From NCBI RefSeq assembly GCF_049723905.1, contig NZ_JBJKFD010000001.1:1736001-1800000 (forward strand): a stretch of DNA of 64,000 bases, read 5' to 3'. The notes beneath the pieces were generated by a model. That model did no database searches and was not told the DNA's origin. It was given only the letters and a program-made list of their open reading frames with translations. The DNA is from G963665185 sp049723905. Lineage in GTDB: Bacteria > Desulfobacterota > Desulfovibrionia > Desulfovibrionales > Desulfovibrionaceae. Both the position numbers and the translations under genes were made by a program. Of this stretch, positions 1 through 8,749 are shown in pieces; within the stretch, counting starts at the first letter, position 1; each line of letters opens with the position of its first letter.

Positions 1-1
1 C

Positions 2-1108
2 GATGCTGACGCCCAATCCCCAAACGCCAGCTCCCCAAACGCCAGCTCCCCAGACGCCAGATTTGCAGACGGTTCCACTCTCATCGACGTTCCCCTGCCC
101 AAGGGCCACTCGGCGGACAATATTCCCGACAGCCGCCTGCGCGTCCCCCTGCACAAAGTCGAACTGCGGGACGGAACCGCCACGGCTGTGGTCATCAAGG
201 ACGGAGGAGACGACCCCGACGCCACGCATGGAGCGGAAATTCATGTGCATGTGCGGCGCGCCCCCGAAGAAGCTCCAGGAAGTGTGCTATTGCGCGGAGG
301 CAGGGGCGTGGGCCGCATCACCTTGGCAGGACTGCCTGTCCCGCCGGGACAGCCGGCCATCAATCCGGCCCCGCGCGGCCAGATCATTCATGCGGTACGC
401 GAAGCCATGGAGCTTGCCGGTTGCTTCGACGCCCTGGAAGTGACCATAGAGGTGCCCGAAGGCGAACGCATCGCTCAAAAGACCTTGAACCCACGCCTTG
501 GCATTGTAGGTGGAATCTCCATTCTCGGCACACGGGGCACGGTCAAACCCTTCAGCCACGACGCCTGGAAAGCCACCATCAGGCAGGGGCTTTCCGTGGC
601 CCGGCAGGCCGGACTCACGGAAATAGCCTTTACCACCGGCGGCCGCAGCGAGCGATTTTTTCGCGAACACAGGCCCCAATGGCCCGCGCTGGGAGTTATC
701 CAGGCAGCCGACTTTTTCCGCTTTTCCATGGAGCTGGCCGTGGAGTTCGGATTCACAACCGTGCATTGGAGCGTTTTTTTCGGCAAACTGGTCAAACATG
801 CCCAAAAATTCGGCTCCACCCACGCGGTGGATTCGCGTATAGATTTTACACAACTGGCCCGGTGGTTTGCCGAGGGCGGTGTTCGGAAAGAAGCCTGCGA
901 ACGCACGTCCCAGGCGGTTACCGCCATAGGAGCGCTGGAAGCCGTTGGTGATGATCCGGCACGGGACAAAGCCGTGCGCGAGATTGTAGCCCGCGCGGCG
1001 CGCACTGCGCACAACTTTGCCCAAGGCAGGGCTTGTGTGGCATACTCACTCTTTGATTTTAACGGAAACCTTTTGGATTTTCTGGAACTACAAAGGAGCA
1101 ATTCGTGA
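2..1108 (+). CDS. cbiD: CbiD, cobalt-precorrin-5B C1-methyltransferase (5' end off window)
   Basis: This enzyme methylates C1 of cobalt-precorrin-5B with SAM in the anaerobic cobalamin pathway, in the cytoplasm. The frame is open from base 2, so the N-terminus lies outside the window; 368 residues are visible. Family signatures are present: a KDGGDDPDATHG block at about residues 65-77 and GIVGGISILGTRGTVKPFS near residues 167-185. A short tandem repeat near the left edge (bases 19-60) encodes two to three copies of S-P-N-A-S just ahead of the LPKG segment, which is not typical of the family. The stop overlaps the next start in a GTGA junction, so translation is probably coupled to cbiET. Confidence 0.93.
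   Translation, partial: DADAQSPNASSPNASSPDARFADGSTLIDVPLPKGHSADNIPDSRLRVPLHKVELRDGTATAVVIKDGGDDPDATHGAEIHVHVRRAPEEAPGSVLLRGGRGVGRITLAGLPVPPGQPAINPAPRGQIIHAVREAMELAGCFDALEVTIEVPEGERIAQKTLNPRLGIVGGISILGTRGTVKPFSHDAWKATIRQGLSVARQAGLTEIAFTTGGRSERFFREHRPQWPALGVIQAADFFRFSMELAVEFGFTTVHWSVFFGKLVKHAQKFGSTHAVDSRIDFTQLARWFAEGGVRKEACERTSQAVTAIGALEAVGDDPARDKAVREIVARAARTAHNFAQGRACVAYSLFDFNGNLLDFLELQRSNS
19..60 (+). repeat. 15-bp tandem repeat inside cbiD
   Basis: Nearly three copies of the unit ccaaacgccagctcc lie head to tail at 19-33, 34-48 and 49-60; the last is incomplete with one change. The unit is a multiple of three, so the cbiD frame is kept and a Ser-Pro-Asn-Ala-Ser pentapeptide is repeated. It probably forms a flexible surface insertion. 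Confidence 0.8.
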
Positions 1109-2319
1109 TCGTCGATGTCATAGGCCTGGGCCTGAACCCCAGCCAACTTTCCCAAATCTTGAGGGACCGCATTGCCGCTGCGGACGTGCTGGTGGGCGGC
1201 AAACGCCAACTGGAATCGTTCCCCGACTTCAGTGGAGAACAGGTGCTCATCGCCTCCCCTCTGGAGTCGATTCTGAGCACAATCCGTGACCATGCCTCCG
1301 CAGGGCGCAAGGTCATGGTCATGGCCGACGGCGATCCCCTGTTTTACGGCATCGGCAAACGCATTGTCGAAGAATTGGGACGCAATAACGTCCGCATCAT
1401 ACCGGGCGTAACCACCCTGCAGACCGCTGCGGCGCGCCTGGGCATTCCCTGGCACGACATCACCCTGGTGTCCCTGCACGGACGCGGCGACTTCGCCCCC
1501 GTGTTTGCCGCCCTTACCCATACCAACATGGTTGCCGTCTTCACGGACGAAATCAATTCCCCGGCGGCCATAGCCCAGGCCATGCTCGACCGGGGCGCGG
1601 ACCGTTTCGGCATGTGGGTCTTCGAAGACCTGGAAAGCGAACTGGAAAAGGTGGGCAAGTACAACCTGAGCCATGCAGTGACGCAAAGATTTTCGCCGCT
1701 CAACTTCGTGGTTCTGGAACGCACCTCGGCCCCGGAAATTCCACTGCGCCTGGGTATCCCGGATGATGACTTCGTACGCGAGGAAAACCTTATCACCAAA
1801 GGCCCGGTGCGGGCTGCCGGATTGGCCACGTTGTCCATGAAGAACGACGCCGTGGTCTGGGATATCGGCGCGGGCTGCGGTGCGGTGTCCATCGAGACGG
1901 CCGTCCTTGCCCACCACGGGGCGGTCTACGCCATTGAACGCGAGCAACGCCGCTACGATTTCATCCGGGAGAACATCCGGCGCACGGGTGCCTATCTGGT
2001 CAACCCCATCCTGGGAGAGGCACCGGAGTGCTTTGCCGAACTGCCCGACCCCGACCGTATTTTCATAGGCGGTGGCATTGCCGGACACAACGGTGTGCTG
2101 GAAAGCGCGTGCAACCGGCTCAAACCCGGCGGACGCCTGACCACCCATTGCATTCTGCTCGATTCGCTGAACGAAACCAGAAGCCATTTGAACAGCATGG
2201 GCTGGCCCATTTCCATCACCCAAATTCAGGGCTCGCTGTCAAAGCCCCTGGCCGGGGACATGCAGATGAAGGGACTGAACCCGGTGTTCATCGTGGCGAC
2301 CCGCAAACCCAACGCCTGA
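1105..2319 (+). CDS. cbiET: CbiE/CbiT fusion, cobalt-precorrin-7 C5,C15-methyltransferase and decarboxylase
   Basis: The 404-residue protein methylates C5 and C15 of the corrin precursor and decarboxylates the C12 acetate side chain. Residues 1-190 form a tetrapyrrole methylase (CbiE) domain with IGLGLNPSQ at the start and a DGDPLFYG block. Residues 200-400 form a Rossmann CbiT domain with the SAM-binding motif DIGAGCGAVSIE at about 252. CbiE and CbiT are separate proteins in Salmonella but fused here, as in CobL. The start is a GTG overlapping the cbiD stop, preceded by AAAGGAG about seven bases upstream. Confidence 0.94.
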   Translation: MIVDVIGLGLNPSQLSQILRDRIAAADVLVGGKRQLESFPDFSGEQVLIASPLESILSTIRDHASAGRKVMVMADGDPLFYGIGKRIVEELGRNNVRIIPGVTTLQTAAARLGIPWHDITLVSLHGRGDFAPVFAALTHTNMVAVFTDEINSPAAIAQAMLDRGADRFGMWVFEDLESELEKVGKYNLSHAVTQRFSPLNFVVLERTSAPEIPLRLGIPDDDFVREENLITKGPVRAAGLATLSMKNDAVVWDIGAGCGAVSIETAVLAHHGAVYAIEREQRRYDFIRENIRRTGAYLVNPILGEAPECFAELPDPDRIFIGGGIAGHNGVLESACNRLKPGGRLTTHCILLDSLNETRSHLNSMGWPISITQIQGSLSKPLAGDMQMKGLNPVFIVATRKPNA

Positions 2320-2333
2320 GAGGAGTCCTCGCA

Positions 2334-2741
2334 ATGCCCGTGATACTCTGGTGCGACTCGATGCTGACCGGTATTCAGGAAGTGGATGAGCAGCACGAAA
2401 ATCTCACCGCAATGATCAACGAGCTCTATTACGCCTATGTGGATGGCAAGGACCAAACGGTTCTTTCCAAGATCATCTCCGGAGTAAGCGACTACACCAA
2501 AGACCACTTTTCAACCGAAGAACGGTTGATGAAGGAACATGAGTATCCCGATACCACTGCCCACATGCAGCAGCACAGGAAATTTGAGGACAAATCCATC
2601 GACTTCCTCATTGCCTATACCGAAGGGAAGCACGAACTCACCAGCGAAGTCCTCGATTATCTCACGGATTGGTGGCTCAACCATATCCAGGGAGATGATC
2701 GACGGCTGACGGATTTTCTGCTGGAGCTGGACTGCCAATAA
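2334..2741 (+). CDS. Bacteriohemerythrin
   Basis: This 135-residue protein is a four-helix non-haem diiron protein that binds O2 reversibly. Such proteins are common in anaerobes as oxygen sensors, carriers or scavengers. Ligand positions are recognisable: an HEN motif near residue 22, the HFSTEERLMKEH block near residues 60-71, HMQQH near 80, and a WWLNHIQGDD motif near 118-127. The start ATG at 2334 has GAGGAG eight bases upstream and lies 14 bases after cbiET. It may be cotranscribed with the cobalamin genes, but a functional link is not shown. Confidence 0.93.
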   Translation: MPVILWCDSMLTGIQEVDEQHENLTAMINELYYAYVDGKDQTVLSKIISGVSDYTKDHFSTEERLMKEHEYPDTTAHMQQHRKFEDKSIDFLIAYTEGKHELTSEVLDYLTDWWLNHIQGDDRRLTDFLLELDCQ

Positions 2742-2790
2742 ACGTATCGGGCGCATATCGGGCGCACGCACACTGAACTTGACCGAAAAA

Positions 2791-2815
2791 AAGCCCGGCG
2801 CAACACGCCGGGCTT
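2791..2815 (+). terminator. Rho-independent terminator after hemerythrin
   Basis: A perfect 10-bp stem (aagcccggcg / cgccgggctt) with a 5-base loop is followed by TTCTC. An A-run on the 5' side means it could also serve the convergent DUF401 gene. Confidence 0.9.
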
Positions 2816-2884
2816 TTCTCATCCCCCCCCCACTTCAAATGAAATGGGGAGAGATATTGAACGATTTCTCTTCGCCAAGATTCT

Positions 2885-4177
2885 TTAAGCTTTCAGCAAT
2901 AAAAGAAAATAGCCAATGCCGAACAGCAGATAAATTATGCTGGGCGGGATAAGCCTTTTCCAGGCGTCCGTTACCTCAACATGAAAATATTCGCATGTAA
3001 GCGCAAAACAAATATGCAGTGGAGAAGCCAAGATTCCGCAGTACCCTGAAAACAGGGCAAGAATTACATAAGCCACTGTCTGGTCCTGCATCCCGGTTCT
3101 GGCCAACAGCCCCAGCAGCAGCGGGAAAGTTGCGCCCACGACTCCCAGGGTAATGCCTGAAACAAAGCCGACAAGCAGGGGCAGAACAACAGCGCAGGTC
3201 CACAAGGCCCCCTCGCCTCCCAAAGAACGTGCAAGGGCTGTCACCACATCGGCGGCCTGCATGGATTCCTTGAAGACGAACACGGCCAGAATGACCAACA
3301 GCATCTTTCCCACATGTTTGGTAAAGGCCAGTTGAATAGCCGTAACCATACCGGTACGTTCCTGTACAACCAAAACCACAACAGCCAGGCCCAAGGCGAT
3401 GACTACCCCCAGTTCCATGGGCACAGGCAGACTTGCGGCGGAGACAAGGACTTCCAGACCGATGGAGCCGACAATGGCTGTAAGCAATGGCATAAGCAGG
3501 TAGATTATACGCTTTGCATTAACTGGCTCGGAACCCTCTCCTACAATGTTTTCCATGGCCCGGGGGTTAAGCGGCAGCACGGAAGGACGTAGGAAAAACC
3601 ACCATCCCAGAGCGATAAGCATGACCACTCCCGGAAAACCAAAAAGGCACAAAGTGCCAATGGGTAATCCTGCCAAACCCGCAGCCAGAATTATCCCCGG
3701 GTACAGCGGCCACGACGGTTCCCACAGATGGCGGAACCAATAGTTCAGCAGAGTTTTATCCATGGGGCCGCCCCCCACCTGCTCCGCTGTCTTTTCAATC
3801 AGCGGTGCGGAAAAGATAGCACCTCCCGGCATGGGTAACAGCCCAATGAGCGCCGGAAAAAAGACCAGCCGAAGGCGGGGATTGGTAATCAGGCCGCTCA
3901 AGGCGTCCATGAGTTTACCGGTACGTCCTGTTTTTTCCATCAGGCTGGAAAGAACCATGATGAAAGCAACAATAAACAGAAGAAATATCGTTTTTGGATC
4001 AACAAAAGCCGCCCCGGCTGCCTTCAGCCAAACAACAGGCCCTTTACCAAAAAGGAAAACCAAAATGATACTGCCGCCGAACACCGAACCGCCAATTCCA
4101 ATTCGGCCACGCATCCCCAACAATATGGCACTAAAAACTATGGCTATTTTCAATAAAGGAAGAATTGTCATCCACAT
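2885..4177 (-). CDS. DUF401-family integral membrane protein, putative transporter
   Basis: This is a 430-residue, strongly hydrophobic protein with about ten predicted membrane segments and a glycine-rich GRIGIGGSVFGGS stretch near residues 24-36. It resembles the DUF401 family of permease-like proteins, whose substrates are not established. The start at 4177 has AGGAG seven bases upstream. It is transcribed away from a ROK regulator that begins 202 bases away, and nagB and nagA follow that regulator. An amino-sugar or amino-sugar-derived anion is therefore a reasonable inferred substrate. No PTS or classical NagE/NagP transporter is present in the window. Confidence 0.8.
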   Translation of the reverse strand: MWMTILPLLKIAIVFSAILLGMRGRIGIGGSVFGGSIILVFLFGKGPVVWLKAAGAAFVDPKTIFLLFIVAFIMVLSSLMEKTGRTGKLMDALSGLITNPRLRLVFFPALIGLLPMPGGAIFSAPLIEKTAEQVGGGPMDKTLLNYWFRHLWEPSWPLYPGIILAAGLAGLPIGTLCLFGFPGVVMLIALGWWFFLRPSVLPLNPRAMENIVGEGSEPVNAKRIIYLLMPLLTAIVGSIGLEVLVSAASLPVPMELGVVIALGLAVVVLVVQERTGMVTAIQLAFTKHVGKMLLVILAVFVFKESMQAADVVTALARSLGGEGALWTCAVVLPLLVGFVSGITLGVVGATFPLLLGLLARTGMQDQTVAYVILALFSGYCGILASPLHICFALTCEYFHVEVTDAWKRLIPPSIIYLLFGIGYFLLLLKA

Positions 4178-4379
4178 AGCAACTCCTAATTATAAAGAAG
4201 TATTCATGCCTTCATCGTCATTGTTTGTAAATGACGTATTGCAATCTGTTCTCTTCGGCTTTCGTTGAAGTTGGTACGACGTTTATGCATCTGAATACAT
4301 GTGCATCCCCTCCATCAGCGTTGCCATGCTTATGAGATCTGCATATGCTTGCCGTTCGGGAACCTATACGGAGAAATTC
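4178..4379. promoter_or_regulatory. Divergent intergenic region between DUF401 gene and ROK regulator
   Basis: This 202-bp spacer must hold the promoters of both divergent genes and probably the ROK operator. ROK repressors usually bind AT-rich palindromes. I see AT-rich patches but no operator I can name with confidence. Confidence 0.45.
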
Positions 4380-5594
4380 ATGCGCGCAGCCAATCGTGAT
4401 CTCATGCGGGCCATCAACCGCTGCAATATTTTACGGACCATTCGACTTGCAGGAAGCATTTCCCGCCGCGATATTTCCCAGCAAACTGGTCTGAGCCAGG
4501 CCACTATCACCGGAATTACGGCCGAATTTATTGAGGAAGGGCTGATTTACGAAAAGGAAACCCAGGAAACAACGACGGGGAGGCCGCCGGTTCTGCTGGC
4601 CCTGAACCCGGACGGCGCCTTTGTGGCTGGGGCGTATGTTTCCTCGGAAAGCATCAGTGTGGTGGTGGTCAACCTGGAAGCCAGGGTTATGGGATCACAC
4701 GTCGTCGACATCGACTCGGGAATAACATCCCCCAAGGATATTGCCGACCTTTTGGCTTCCGCCGTCCACACCTGCTGCACAAGGCAAGGGTTTATCCCGG
4801 AAGATATTTCAGGATTGGGCATAGGCATTCCCGGACTGGTCAACAACCGTACGGGAATGGTCCGCTTCCACCCTGGGTTCAATTATGGAACAGGCTGGGA
4901 AGACGTCCCATTCGGAAAGCTTGTTGAACAACAAACAGGCTTTCAGACCTTTATTGAAAACAGTTCCAACACACTGGCCATTTACGACCACTGGTTTGGG
5001 GCTGCCCGGGGTGTAGACAACTTTCTTGTGGTGACGCTGGAACACGGGGTAGGTTTGGGCATCTTTGTAGATGGGCATCTGCTCCGGGGCTACAAGGGAA
5101 TAGCTGGAGAATTCGGCCATATACAGGGAGGGCCAGAAGGCCCCGCATGCCGCTGCGGTCTGCATGGCTGTCTGGAATCCGTTGCTTCCAACATATCCAT
5201 TTTGCGTGAAGCCCGGGAGCTGGCAGCCAAAGGGCTTTGGACGCCCCCGAACCCGGACCGTATTCTTTTGGAGGATGTCATTCTGGCCGCCCAAAACGGT
5301 CAGACCGATCTCCAGAATATATACACAAGAACCGGGGGAATTCTGGGAAGCCGCATTTCAGATCTGATCCGTCTTTTTGATCCGCAAACTGTGATTATCT
5401 CTGGAAAGGGATCCCTTGCCAGCGATATGCTTTTCAAGCCCCTGTTTAAAGCCATAGAATCCAAGAGATGCAATATTTTCGGAGAACTGCCGACACTTTT
5501 GGTTCAGCCCTGGCAAGTGGAAAACTACGCACGCGGCGCAGGAGCATTGGTTTTACAGATGCTTCACCAAAGTTGTGCCATTCCGGACAGCTGA
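4380..5594 (+). CDS. ROK-family transcriptional regulator (NagC/Mlc-like)
   Basis: This 404-residue protein has a winged helix-turn-helix at residues 20-60 (ISRRDISQQTGLSQATI) and a ROK sugar-kinase-like domain behind it. The ROK zinc motif CRCGLHGCLE is at about residues 256-265, next to the GHIQGG block. This is the architecture of NagC and Mlc, repressors that respond to phosphorylated or free sugars. The chosen ATG at 4380 has CGGAG seven bases upstream; an in-frame ATG at 4299 would add 27 residues without family support. It sits between a divergent transporter and nagB-nagA, so GlcNAc-6-P or a related sugar is the likely effector (inferred). Confidence 0.9.
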   Translation: MRAANRDLMRAINRCNILRTIRLAGSISRRDISQQTGLSQATITGITAEFIEEGLIYEKETQETTTGRPPVLLALNPDGAFVAGAYVSSESISVVVVNLEARVMGSHVVDIDSGITSPKDIADLLASAVHTCCTRQGFIPEDISGLGIGIPGLVNNRTGMVRFHPGFNYGTGWEDVPFGKLVEQQTGFQTFIENSSNTLAIYDHWFGAARGVDNFLVVTLEHGVGLGIFVDGHLLRGYKGIAGEFGHIQGGPEGPACRCGLHGCLESVASNISILREARELAAKGLWTPPNPDRILLEDVILAAQNGQTDLQNIYTRTGGILGSRISDLIRLFDPQTVIISGKGSLASDMLFKPLFKAIESKRCNIFGELPTLLVQPWQVENYARGAGALVLQMLHQSCAIPDS

Positions 5595-5612
5595 ACCTGA
5601 TAATTTCAGGTT
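5594..5612 (+). terminator. Small hairpin at the end of the ROK gene
   Basis: A 7-bp stem (aacctga / tcaggtt) begins at the last base of the ROK stop codon. No strong T-run follows, so it is a weak terminator candidate or an mRNA-end structure. Confidence 0.4.
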
Positions 5613-5679
5613 AATCCCCCTCCTCCCATACTCCCGGAAAATGTTCTGCCGGTAGGCATATCCGATGTGATCCGCAACC

Positions 5680-5845
5680 TGAAAAACGCGGTTTTCAGGT
5701 TCGCTCCCGCCGCTTCCTGAATTTTTCGGAATGTAAGGTCGCGAATGTAATGTAAGTTCGCGAATGTAAGGTCGCGCATGACGACTATGCCCATCATGTG
5801 AAATGCCGCGCCACTGCACTTCTATGGTACGCATCTAACGGACGC
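5680..5845. repeat. Dispersed intergenic repeat, copy A, with internal tandem repeats
   Basis: Blocks of this segment recur in the same order at 48469-48556: gaaaaacgcggtt, then ggt-cgctc-cgccgc, then gcgcatgacg followed by atgccca-catgtga, then cctaacg or tctaacg. Copy A carries extra material: a near-triplicate tcgcgaatgtaa / ggtcgcg tract at about 5730-5776, and an imperfect hairpin at 5676-5701 (aacctgaaaa / ttttcaggtt). No coding potential is seen. It fills most of the 447-bp gap between the ROK gene and nagB. Confidence 0.6.
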
Positions 5846-6041
5846 GACACCAGGGGCATAAGGTCGGTGAAAGTTCTCCCCTTGGTTCTGCAGAAGGGGC
5901 TGGCCGGACATTGCAGGCCAGCGCTCCCTCCAAGTCCGTTGGTCAATTAATTTTATCATCAAAAGAAAGAACCAATATTGCCAGCGGATGGTCAGTAAGC
6001 ATATTGAGCGTTATTGTATCCCGTAAAGTTAAGGAGGGCCG

Positions 6042-6839
6042 ATGCGCCTGATACCTGTACACAAAGACGTTGGCTGGTGGGCCGCCCGATATATTGCGCG
6101 AAAAATTGCCTCGTTCGCTCCAACAGAAGAAAAGCCCTTTGTACTCGGACTGCCGACCGGAAGCACTCCGCTCGGTATGTACAAAGAACTCATAAAGCTC
6201 CACGAAAGCTCAGGGTTGAGCTTTGAACATGTAGTGACCTTCAACATGGACGAATACGTCGGCATTCCTCAGGCTCATCCACAGAGCTATCACTGCTATA
6301 TGCATGAAAACTTTTTCAGCCGAATCAACATAAAGCCCGACAACATAAATATTCTCGATGGAAACGCCCCATCTCTCGACGCCGAATGCGAGGCCTACGA
6401 ACAAAAAATTGCAGCCTACGGCAAAATTCATCTTTTCGTGGGCGGAGTCGGGACCGACGGTCACATCGCTTTTAACGAACCGACCTCTTCCCTCGCATCC
6501 AGAACCCGAATCAAAACCCTGACAGCAAAAACCAGAGCGGATAATTCACGTTTTTTCAATAACGACGTGGAGCAGGTCCCCGAGTTTGCCCTTACAGTCG
6601 GTGTAGGCACCCTTTTGGACGCTGCGGAAGTGATGATCCTTGCCTCGGGTATGGATAAAGCCCAGGCCGTACGACATGCCGTGGAGTGCGGGGTGAACCA
6701 CATGTGGACCGTTTCCGCACTGCAGCTTCACCGCAAAGGCATCATGGTTTGCGACGAGGCAGCCTGCATGGAGCTCAAAGTGAAGACGCTGAGGTATTTC
6801 CAACATCTTGAGGCGGACAACCTGGGCGATCCCAAATAG
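6042..6839 (+). CDS. nagB: NagB, glucosamine-6-phosphate deaminase
   Basis: This enzyme converts glucosamine-6-phosphate to fructose-6-phosphate and ammonium, the last step of GlcNAc catabolism. It has 265 residues, close to the usual 260-270. FNMDEYVG (residues 68-75) carries the proton-abstracting Asp, and VGGVGTDGHIAFNEP (about 135-149) carries the catalytic Asp, His and Glu equivalent to D141, H143 and E148 of the E. coli enzyme. An excellent Shine-Dalgarno AAGGAGG lies six bases before the ATG. nagA follows after a 22-bp gap, so the two are almost certainly one transcript. Confidence 0.96.
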   Translation: MRLIPVHKDVGWWAARYIARKIASFAPTEEKPFVLGLPTGSTPLGMYKELIKLHESSGLSFEHVVTFNMDEYVGIPQAHPQSYHCYMHENFFSRINIKPDNINILDGNAPSLDAECEAYEQKIAAYGKIHLFVGGVGTDGHIAFNEPTSSLASRTRIKTLTAKTRADNSRFFNNDVEQVPEFALTVGVGTLLDAAEVMILASGMDKAQAVRHAVECGVNHMWTVSALQLHRKGIMVCDEAACMELKVKTLRYFQHLEADNLGDPK

Positions 6840-6861
6840 CAAGCCCCAAGCAAAAATCGCC

Positions 6862-8007
6862 ATGAAAGCACTGACCAACTGCACCATATATACCGGCAGG
6901 GATATTCTGAAAGGCAAGGCGGTCCTGCTCAAGAACGGCAAAATAACCGACATTGTCGGGCACGATGCTATCCCATCCGATCTCCAGACTTTCGATTTGC
7001 AGGGGGCCATCCTCGCTCCCGGATTTATCGACCTGCAAATCAATGGCTGCGGCGGGAGAATGTTCAATGACGACATCAGCGAAGAGACGCTGCATGTCAT
7101 GTGCCGGACAACTCTGCAGACAGGCTGTACAGGCTTTTTACCCACGCTCATCAGCGCTTCCAACGCCGACATGCACAAAGCCATGGAAGTGGTCAGTCGG
7201 TATCGCTCAAAGCACCCGGAAAACGTGCTCGGCCTGCACATGGAAGGTCCCTATCTGAACAGTGCGCGAAGCGGCATCCATTCCCCCGCGATGATCCGTT
7301 CCGCAGATGAAAACATGCTCTCCTGCATTGCCAGGTACGGCAAGGATGTCGTCCGCCTCTGTACCGTGGCGCCAGAGTGTGTCTCCCCGCAACAAATCGA
7401 AGAGCTTGCCCGGGCCGGTATCAGGATAGCCGCGGGCCACAGTGCAGTTTCCTGCTCCGTGGCCAGAGAGTGTTTTCGAACCGGGATTGCAATGAGCACC
7501 CATCTCTTCAACGCCATGGAGCCCCTGGCAGGCCGCAGCCCAGGGCTTGTGGGAGCCATTTTTCTAGAAAGGCCCTGGACGGGCATCATAGCGGATGGGG
7601 TTCACGTGGCCTGGGAAAATGTGCAACTGGCCAAAAGAATCTTGGGGGAGAAACTGTTCTGCGTTACCGACGCAACCGCAGCCATGGGCAGCGCCATCTC
7701 GGAATTCAATTTCGGGGGGCATAAAGTGGTCTTGAAAGAAGGCAGATGCACCTCTTCCGACGGCACTATCGGCGGCTCGGTGCTTACCATGGACACGGCC
7801 GTACGCAATTGTACTTCCCAGGCAGGTTTTGCCCTGGAAGAAGCGTTGCGCATGGCCTCGTTGTATCCTGCCCAAGCCATTGGACTTGACGCAGAGTATG
7901 GTCGAATCGCTCCGGGCTATTGGGCCGACATGGTGGTTTTATCCAAAGACATACAGGTCAGAAGCGTATTCAAACGAGGACAACACATTTTAATTGTTGA
8001 GGATTGA
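6862..8007 (+). CDS. nagA: NagA, N-acetylglucosamine-6-phosphate deacetylase
   Basis: This 381-residue amidohydrolase removes acetate from GlcNAc-6-P to give the NagB substrate. Metal and catalytic residues are visible: the LHMEGPY block (residues 129-135), AGHSAVS (about 193), THLFNAM (about 214) and the catalytic Asp in VTDATAAMG (about 272). The first strand reads FIDLQINGCGG rather than an HxH, as in the single-metal E. coli type. ATG 6862 is chosen because the family N-terminus MKALTN begins there; a GTG-type start further upstream would run into nagB. Confidence 0.95.
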   Translation: MKALTNCTIYTGRDILKGKAVLLKNGKITDIVGHDAIPSDLQTFDLQGAILAPGFIDLQINGCGGRMFNDDISEETLHVMCRTTLQTGCTGFLPTLISASNADMHKAMEVVSRYRSKHPENVLGLHMEGPYLNSARSGIHSPAMIRSADENMLSCIARYGKDVVRLCTVAPECVSPQQIEELARAGIRIAAGHSAVSCSVARECFRTGIAMSTHLFNAMEPLAGRSPGLVGAIFLERPWTGIIADGVHVAWENVQLAKRILGEKLFCVTDATAAMGSAISEFNFGGHKVVLKEGRCTSSDGTIGGSVLTMDTAVRNCTSQAGFALEEALRMASLYPAQAIGLDAEYGRIAPGYWADMVVLSKDIQVRSVFKRGQHILIVED

Positions 8008-8049
8008 CACCGACGGCTTTTCCCCGATTGTCCGTCAGTGTTTTTTCCC

Positions 8050-8082
8050 AGCCCGACGTTGTTATACACGTCGGGCTTTTTA
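8050..8082 (+). terminator. Terminator between nagA and the convergent ABC operon
   Basis: A 10-bp stem (agcccgacgt / acgtcgggct) with an 8-base loop is followed by TTTTTATT. Convergent genes end on both sides, at 8007 and 8113. Confidence 0.9.
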
Positions 8083-8112
8083 TTGAACAAGAAAGCGCCC
8101 CTCTGAAGGCCC

Positions 8113-8730
8113 CTAAATTTTCTGCTCCACCTTGTTGAAGCAGGTCATGCACAATGTTTTCCCGGCAAAACGGCGTGTACGGGACTCCATTGTGGATTCC
8201 CCGCAGGAATCGCACACCAAACTCTCCAGAATCCAGGCTTTGCGAGGAGCAAGCTCATCGGCGGGTCCCACACTGAACATTTTTTCCAGTGGCGTATTCA
8301 TGATGTTGGCGATGTTCTGGCTCCGCAATTGGTCAAGCAATTTTTCGTCTTCAGGGCTTAGGCTTCCCTCTTCCTGACGCTTGAGGTGAAGCCTGGTCAT
8401 GGGGCTTTCTTCATCACCGCTGTAGGCCTTGCGGTTCAACAGCAGGCGGAAGGATTTATTGTCCCGCCTTCTATAAAACGAAAAAGCATTTTTCCCATAA
8501 TCCCTATGAATGAAATTGCCCTTGCCCAATGTGCACCCGGTCAGAAACTGGATGGCATCCACACCGCACATGTCGGTTTCGGAAACAGCCACAATTTCTT
8601 CATCGCTACTATGGCCGAGCTCATTGAGTGCATATTCCGCCACCCGGATGCCGATTGCCAATCCGGGGCAGCTGTGCCCATGATAGTCGATAACCCGATC
8701 GATAACGTCCTTGGAAAAAGAACAGGACAT
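8113..8730 (-). CDS. FmdE-family protein with C-terminal zinc finger
   Basis: This 205-residue protein has an N-terminal FmdE domain (IDYHGHSCPGLAIGIR at 14-29, then a CGVDAIQFLTGCTLGKGN block near 54-71). It ends with a four-cysteine finger, CDSCG plus CMTC, at about 173-200. FmdE was named from tungsten formylmethanofuran dehydrogenase operons; stand-alone homologues occur widely in anaerobes and their biochemistry is unclear. It is the last gene of a FecBCD-type importer operon. AAGGAG precedes the ATG, and the ABC ATPase stop lies 19 bases upstream. A link to Mo, W or metal-cofactor handling is inferred. Confidence 0.88.
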   Translation of the reverse strand: MSCSFSKDVIDRVIDYHGHSCPGLAIGIRVAEYALNELGHSSDEEIVAVSETDMCGVDAIQFLTGCTLGKGNFIHRDYGKNAFSFYRRRDNKSFRLLLNRKAYSGDEESPMTRLHLKRQEEGSLSPEDEKLLDQLRSQNIANIMNTPLEKMFSVGPADELAPRKAWILESLVCDSCGESTMESRTRRFAGKTLCMTCFNKVEQKI

Positions 8731-8749
8731 GCTGCATCTCCTTGCTGAT

